Position numbers and translations under genes: made by a program | Part shown: piece after piece, positions 59,783 through 64,000 of the stretch | Position numbering within the stretch: the stretch's first letter is position 1 | Layout of the letters: every line of letters begins with the position of its first letter | Origin: Chitinophaga silvatica | GTDB lineage: Bacteria; Bacteroidota; Bacteroidia; Chitinophagales; Chitinophagaceae | Length of the DNA stretch: 64,000 bases | Direction of reading: 5' to 3' | Assembly: GCF_003419895.1 (NCBI RefSeq) | Contig: NZ_QPMM01000001.1 | Location: 186,001-250,000 of the forward strand | Notes under the pieces: model-generated | What the model was told of the DNA's origin: nothing | The model's input: the letters and a program-made list of their open reading frames with translations, nothing else | Databases searched by the model: none

Positions 59783-62527
59783 ATGCTAAGGACCACCACA
59801 ACCATTATTCTCATTTTTTTATCATTTGGGGTGTATGCCCAACAGGTGATAACCGGAAATATTCGTAATAGTGTTACAAAAGAAGTAGTACCTGCTGTAT
59901 CTATTTTAATCAAGGATACTCAGTTGGGGGATTATACCAACGACCAGGGGAACTTTCGCCTGACTATCCGAAAAGGGTTTCCTGTCACTATTATTTGTTC
60001 TTCATTAGGATTTGAAACTAAGGAAATTGTAATTACCGGCCCCGGACCTCAGCGTATTGAGCTGTTACCCGTATCGGTATTGGGGAAGGAAGTAGTTGTT
60101 TCCGCCAGCCGCTTTGTACAGAAAAAAATAGAATCCCCGGTTACGATCGAACGAATTGGTACCAAAGATATCATCAATTCACCACAGCCCAATTACTACA
60201 ATATGATCCAGGGGCTTAAAGGGGTAGATGTAACTACCAGTAGTATGATGTTTACTACCATCACTACCAGAGGTTTCAATACCAGTGGTAACACCAACTT
60301 CACCCAGATTGTAGATGGGATGGATAACCAGGCTCCAGGCCTCAATTTCCCGATAGGTGCTGTTATTGGCCTAACCGAACTGGATGTCGATAACCTGGAA
60401 GTGCTGTCTGGCGCCTCTTCAGCCCTGTATGGCTCCAGAGGATTGAACGGAACAATGGTAATGACGGGTAAAGATCCCTTTAAATACCAGGGGCTGAGCG
60501 CTCAGATCACTCAGGGGGTAAATCATATTAAGAAAGGAAAATCAAATGATCCGCTGGGTCCTTCGCCGTACTACGATTGGACAGTACGCTGGGGTAAAAA
60601 GGTGAACGACAAATTTGCATTCAAAATAAATGTTCAGTATACCCAGGCTAAAGATTGGATGGCTTCCGATACCACTAACACAAGAGGATTGGGAGGGCCG
60701 TTACAGGACCCAGGTTATAATGGAGTTAATATCTATGGTAGTAATACCAATGCAGATATTAATCCATTCCTGGAAGGAGCAATGGCACAAGTTCCGGAAT
60801 TAGCTCCGTTAATAGAACCATTATTGGCTGAAGGACGGCATGTGGTTGCAAGAACCGGTTATCCTGAATACGGATATCTAAGTAGCGATGCTCAACTTTT
60901 TAAGGCAAATGCTGAATTCAGATACAAGATAAAGCCAACCTTGGAAGCCATTGTTTCAGGTACTTATGGCCAGGGAAATGCTGTTTACAGTAACGATACC
61001 CGTTATGCACTGACCAGGTTTCACCTGGGTCAGTACAGAGCCGAGTTAAAAGCACAACATTGGTTTCTGAGAGCTTATACCAGCCGGGAAAATTCAGGCC
61101 GCACTATTATTGCAGGCCCAACTGCCCAGCTAATCAATGAAGCCTGGAAACCAAGCTACGACGGGAGAACCGGCGATGGCTGGTATCCTCAATATGTAGG
61201 CGCGTTGTTAGAGTCTATGTCTACCGGCGATAGTTATTTAGATGCCAGTAATAAAGCCCGGGTTTTTGCTGATCAGGGTATGCCGGCTGCTGGTAGCCCG
61301 CAATTTTTAAGATTAAAGGATAGTATTGCTGGTATCCCTACTTCTCAGGGTGGTACATTGTTTACAGATCGTAGCCGGTTGTTTAATACCGAGTTGCAGT
61401 ACAATTTCACCCACCTGGTTCATTTTGCTGAATTAATTGCCGGGCTGAATTATCGCTTGTACCGCCTGGATTCAAAGGGCTCCTTATTCCCGGATATAAA
61501 AAGTCCTATTGATGTTGCAGAATACAGTGCTTATGCACATCTTACCAAAAAAGTTGCGCATGATAAATTAAGTCTTGCTGCCGCTTTCAGGTACGATAAA
61601 AATACGCTGTTCGCTAAGCCTCGTGTAACTACCAGGGTATCTGCTGTATTTGAAGTAAACAAGGAAAGTTTTATTCGTTTCTCTTACCAGAATGCATATA
61701 GCTATCCTTCAAATATTCAGGCATTGCAAAGTACACTGGTCGATTATAATACCTATGCATCAGGCGGTAGCGACAGGTTGTTGAATGGAGTTTATCAGTT
61801 TGATAAATATCCGGCATATACAGTACAAAGTGTAGATTCATTTCAGCGTACGCAGAACCCTGCAGACCTGAAGTTGTTCCAGCTCAATGATATTAAACCA
61901 CAATCGGTAGATGCATTCGAACTAGGTTATTCTTCTTTGATTGGTGGTAAGGTATTGATTGATGTATTGGGTTATTATTCTACCTGGAAAAATTTTATCG
62001 GATATGTTAATGTAGCGAATTCACCAGGTACTACCGATCCAACTGCCTTCCTGGATCGTAGCCAATATATCCAGTATAATATTGCTTATAATGGTGCGGA
62101 GAAAGTGAATACCTATGGTTATGCCGCTAGTGTGGGTGTAGATTTATCGCATCATTTTATGGGAAAAGTGAACTTCTCATCCGACTTCCTGAAAAACAGG
62201 AATAATAGTCAGGTTAATAACTTCAATACACCTAATTATAAATTCAATGTGGAATTTGGGAATACCGGATTTGGCAATAAAGAGCGTTTCTCTTTTAACA
62301 CAACTATGAGATTCAGACCGGCATATTTCTACCAGATTGGTTTTGCAAGTGGTACCGTACCTGCATCTGCAGTGATAGATGCACAGGTTAGCTATCGTTT
62401 GCTACAGGCGCATAGTACCATTAAACTGGGCGGAACAAACATTACCAACACCTATTACAGAAATGGTTTTGGCAGCCCCGCAATAGGAGGGATGTATTAT
62501 ATAACTTATGCTTATAACGTTTTTTAA
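59783..62527 (+). CDS. TonB-dependent outer-membrane receptor with carboxypeptidase-like plug extension
   Basis: A signal peptide (MLRTTTTIILIFLSFGVYAQ) is followed by a carboxypeptidase-regulatory-like domain (VITGNIRNSVTKEVVPAVSI, residues about 22-110), a plug (SPVTIERIGTKDI, SALYGSRGLNGTMVM) and a 22-strand barrel ending in a long aromatic terminal strand (GMYYITYAYNVF). It imports a substrate such as an organic metal complex or glycan using TonB energy. It is not paired with a SusD gene; the neighbours are a beta-helix lipoprotein and a cytochrome-like lipoprotein. I prefer the ATG at 59783 because it begins the signal peptide; an ATG at 59723 adds 20 residues. Confidence 0.9.
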   Translation: MLRTTTTIILIFLSFGVYAQQVITGNIRNSVTKEVVPAVSILIKDTQLGDYTNDQGNFRLTIRKGFPVTIICSSLGFETKEIVITGPGPQRIELLPVSVLGKEVVVSASRFVQKKIESPVTIERIGTKDIINSPQPNYYNMIQGLKGVDVTTSSMMFTTITTRGFNTSGNTNFTQIVDGMDNQAPGLNFPIGAVIGLTELDVDNLEVLSGASSALYGSRGLNGTMVMTGKDPFKYQGLSAQITQGVNHIKKGKSNDPLGPSPYYDWTVRWGKKVNDKFAFKINVQYTQAKDWMASDTTNTRGLGGPLQDPGYNGVNIYGSNTNADINPFLEGAMAQVPELAPLIEPLLAEGRHVVARTGYPEYGYLSSDAQLFKANAEFRYKIKPTLEAIVSGTYGQGNAVYSNDTRYALTRFHLGQYRAELKAQHWFLRAYTSRENSGRTIIAGPTAQLINEAWKPSYDGRTGDGWYPQYVGALLESMSTGDSYLDASNKARVFADQGMPAAGSPQFLRLKDSIAGIPTSQGGTLFTDRSRLFNTELQYNFTHLVHFAELIAGLNYRLYRLDSKGSLFPDIKSPIDVAEYSAYAHLTKKVAHDKLSLAAAFRYDKNTLFAKPRVTTRVSAVFEVNKESFIRFSYQNAYSYPSNIQALQSTLVDYNTYASGGSDRLLNGVYQFDKYPAYTVQSVDSFQRTQNPADLKLFQLNDIKPQSVDAFELGYSSLIGGKVLIDVLGYYSTWKNFIGYVNVANSPGTTDPTAFLDRSQYIQYNIAYNGAEKVNTYGYAASVGVDLSHHFMGKVNFSSDFLKNRNNSQVNNFNTPNYKFNVEFGNTGFGNKERFSFNTTMRFRPAYFYQIGFASGTVPASAVIDAQVSYRLLQAHSTIKLGGTNITNTYYRNGFGSPAIGGMYYITYAYNVF

Positions 62528-62548
62528 TCCATTTTAAATTATTACTGA

Positions 62549-63817
62549 ATGAAACAGTTACTTGCAGGATTCATGCTATTGTCGTTCACCGCTTGTTACC
62601 AGGGTAATACGAAAAGTGAGGATGGTTATAAAACTGCTCTGAGCTTTGCACCGGGTGAAGAATCCAAAATTGAAGCTGCGTTATTATCACTTACTGATAG
62701 CACAAGAATTACTTTAAAAGAAGGTACTTACAAATTCGATAACCTGAGTATTGCTCAGTTAAAACATATATTGATTGAAGGTGCCGGAGCCGGAAAAACT
62801 GTTCTGGACTTTAGTAGTCAATCTCAAGGTGGGGAAGGTATTCGGGTTACCGATGTAAAAGGATTTACGATCAATGGAATGACCCTTAAGGATAGTAAAG
62901 GAGATCTGATTAAGATCAACAAAAGTGAGCAGGTTGTGATCGCTGATTTACATGCTATATGGTCGGTGGCTGATTCAACCAGTGGTGGTTACGCTATTTA
63001 TCCGGTAATGTGCAAGAATGTTTTAATAGAGAATTGTTATGCAGAAGGGGCATCCGATGCTGGCATCTACGTAGGGCAAACCGATAGTGCTATTGTGCGT
63101 AAATGTAAGGCCTATAAAAATGTAGCCGGATGTGAAATAGAAAATACATCCCATGCTGAAGTTTACGACAACGAATTTTATGGCAACACTGCCGGCTTCC
63201 TGGTATTCGATTTACCGGATCTCTCTAAAAAAGGAGGATATGTAAAGGCTTACAATAATTATCTGCATGATAATAATGAAAGGAATTTTGCAAAATCGGG
63301 CAGCTTCGGCTCTACCTGGGGAGTAGGTAATGCGGCGCCGGGCAGTGGTATTGTAATTCTTGCAGCATCAAATATTGAGTTATACAATAATCGCATCATC
63401 AATAATAACTCTAATGCTATATCTGTAGTATCCGGATTTTTTATTGACGAAAATGCTGCCGCAAAAATGAATGATAACTATTTCCCTATACCTAGAAATA
63501 TTCATATTCATGACAATGTAATGCAGATGGATACCGCATTCCCGGCAGCAGTGTATGAACATCATACTGGTAAGGTGCTTGTAGGTATTGAGCAACAACT
63601 GAATGCAATGGACCCTTCAAGAAAAAATGCAAGAATACCTTTCATCGCTTATGATGGTATTACCACGAATGTACTTACCAAAGGTACCGCTGTAAACCCG
63701 GATTCCTTATGTATTCAGCAATCAGGCCCTAATCTGTTTGTGAATATTAATGCAATGCAAATGAAAGATAAGGGATGGAAACCCAGTACAGATATTACAC
63801 CATACGTTTGTAAATAA
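62549..63817 (+). CDS. Parallel beta-helix lipoprotein
   Basis: The signal sequence ends in a lipobox (SFTAC), so the 422-residue protein is lipid-anchored. Its repeats fit the right-handed beta-helix fold: HILIEGAGAGKTVLDFSSQ, GFTINGMTLKDSKGD, NVLIENCYAEGASDAGIYVG, AEVYDNEFYGNTAGFLVFDL and NIELYNNRIINNNSNAISVV. This is the group (TIGR03805-like) that usually sits beside SO2930-type cytochromes. It lies 21 bp after the TonB receptor and 12 bp before such a gene. The function is unknown. Confidence 0.85.
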   Translation: MKQLLAGFMLLSFTACYQGNTKSEDGYKTALSFAPGEESKIEAALLSLTDSTRITLKEGTYKFDNLSIAQLKHILIEGAGAGKTVLDFSSQSQGGEGIRVTDVKGFTINGMTLKDSKGDLIKINKSEQVVIADLHAIWSVADSTSGGYAIYPVMCKNVLIENCYAEGASDAGIYVGQTDSAIVRKCKAYKNVAGCEIENTSHAEVYDNEFYGNTAGFLVFDLPDLSKKGGYVKAYNNYLHDNNERNFAKSGSFGSTWGVGNAAPGSGIVILAASNIELYNNRIINNNSNAISVVSGFFIDENAAAKMNDNYFPIPRNIHIHDNVMQMDTAFPAAVYEHHTGKVLVGIEQQLNAMDPSRKNARIPFIAYDGITTNVLTKGTAVNPDSLCIQQSGPNLFVNINAMQMKDKGWKPSTDITPYVCK

Positions 63818-63829
63818 TGTTTAAGGAAG

Positions 63830-64000
63830 ATGAGGAAGTTTTGTTGGTTAATCGGAATTTTTGGAATTTGGTTACTATTTATTCAGGCTTGTAACCAGAA
63901 TACCGCACCGGTTGTATTTCAGTTTAAGGATAAACTATCGGACTACGGCTTTTTTAAGGGTACTTTAAAATTGTTGCAGCCAGAAGAAAATGTACTGCCT
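63830..64000 (+). CDS. SO2930-type (diheme cytochrome) lipoprotein, 5' part
   Basis: The gene runs off the right edge. Its 57 visible residues start with a signal sequence and lipobox (IQAC), followed by KLSDYGFFKGTLKLLQPEEN. The family of SO2930-like diheme c-type cytochromes begins its mature part with a close match (LSDYGFF, then a PADGVVPY-like segment). No heme motif is visible here because that part lies outside the window. The position after the beta-helix gene supports the assignment. Confidence 0.65.
   Translation, partial: MRKFCWLIGIFGIWLLFIQACNQNTAPVVFQFKDKLSDYGFFKGTLKLLQPEENVLP

Noticed and set aside
1..64000. tRNA or rRNA genes
   Set aside because: I saw no cloverleaf with CCA-type ends or rRNA-like conserved stretches in the gaps; a covariance-model scan would be needed to be certain.

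Overview
The window looks like chromosomal DNA of a member of the Bacteroidota, most probably a Chitinophaga-like soil or plant-associated bacterium. The evidence is the moderate-to-low GC, several SusC/PorT-type outer-membrane barrels, DUF1080, GH127 and GH9 polysaccharide enzymes with signal peptides, LytTR and AraC regulators of the Bacteroidota type, and promoter-like TAnnTTTG boxes. No rRNA, tRNA, CRISPR array or insertion sequence was recognised.

Layout. 0-6.7 kb: a sensor kinase, penicillin-binding protein 2 with a hydrolase and a TetR regulator, a relic of an outer-membrane barrel gene, a GlxA-type regulator and a receiver protein. 6.8-13.4 kb: a secreted PQQ-type sugar dehydrogenase, YjbQ, a tandem array of 70-bp hairpin repeats, a short UvrA paralogue and a hybrid kinase. 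13.6-28.9 kb: a broken AraC gene, an EamA transporter, PEP synthase, a GH127 enzyme, AlkB, an SLH/PrcB-like protein, an esterase, a GntP transporter with a dehydrogenase, a Gfo/Idh/MocA enzyme and a membrane-bound patatin. 29.1-30.5 kb: an AT-rich three-gene toxin-antitoxin-SecB (TAC) cassette. 30.6-40.0 kb: surface proteins, then a carbohydrate locus of a second GH127 enzyme, a GH9 enzyme and a secreted AGE-family epimerase.

40.0-49.9 kb is the most striking part: a tightly overlapping, AT-rich minus-strand operon. It encodes an SF1 helicase with a 600-residue N-terminal extension, then a 1729-residue protein made of a winged-helix-like start, about 28 W-x-W repeats, a DarT-like ADP-ribosyltransferase domain and an HD domain. 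A DarG-like macrodomain protein and a GNAT acetyltransferase follow. I read the first three as a DarTG-derived defence (anti-phage) system in an architecture I do not recognise; the acetyltransferase may be only a neighbour.

50-64 kb: a subclass A2-type class A beta-lactamase, a TetR-controlled dihydrolipoyl dehydrogenase/VOC pair with twin operator-like sites, a DUF1080 protein, a small secreted protein, a DUF1269 protein, a flavin reductase with a CPA1 antiporter, and a LytTR regulator followed by a TonB receptor, a beta-helix lipoprotein and the start of a SO2930-type cytochrome lipoprotein that runs off the right edge.
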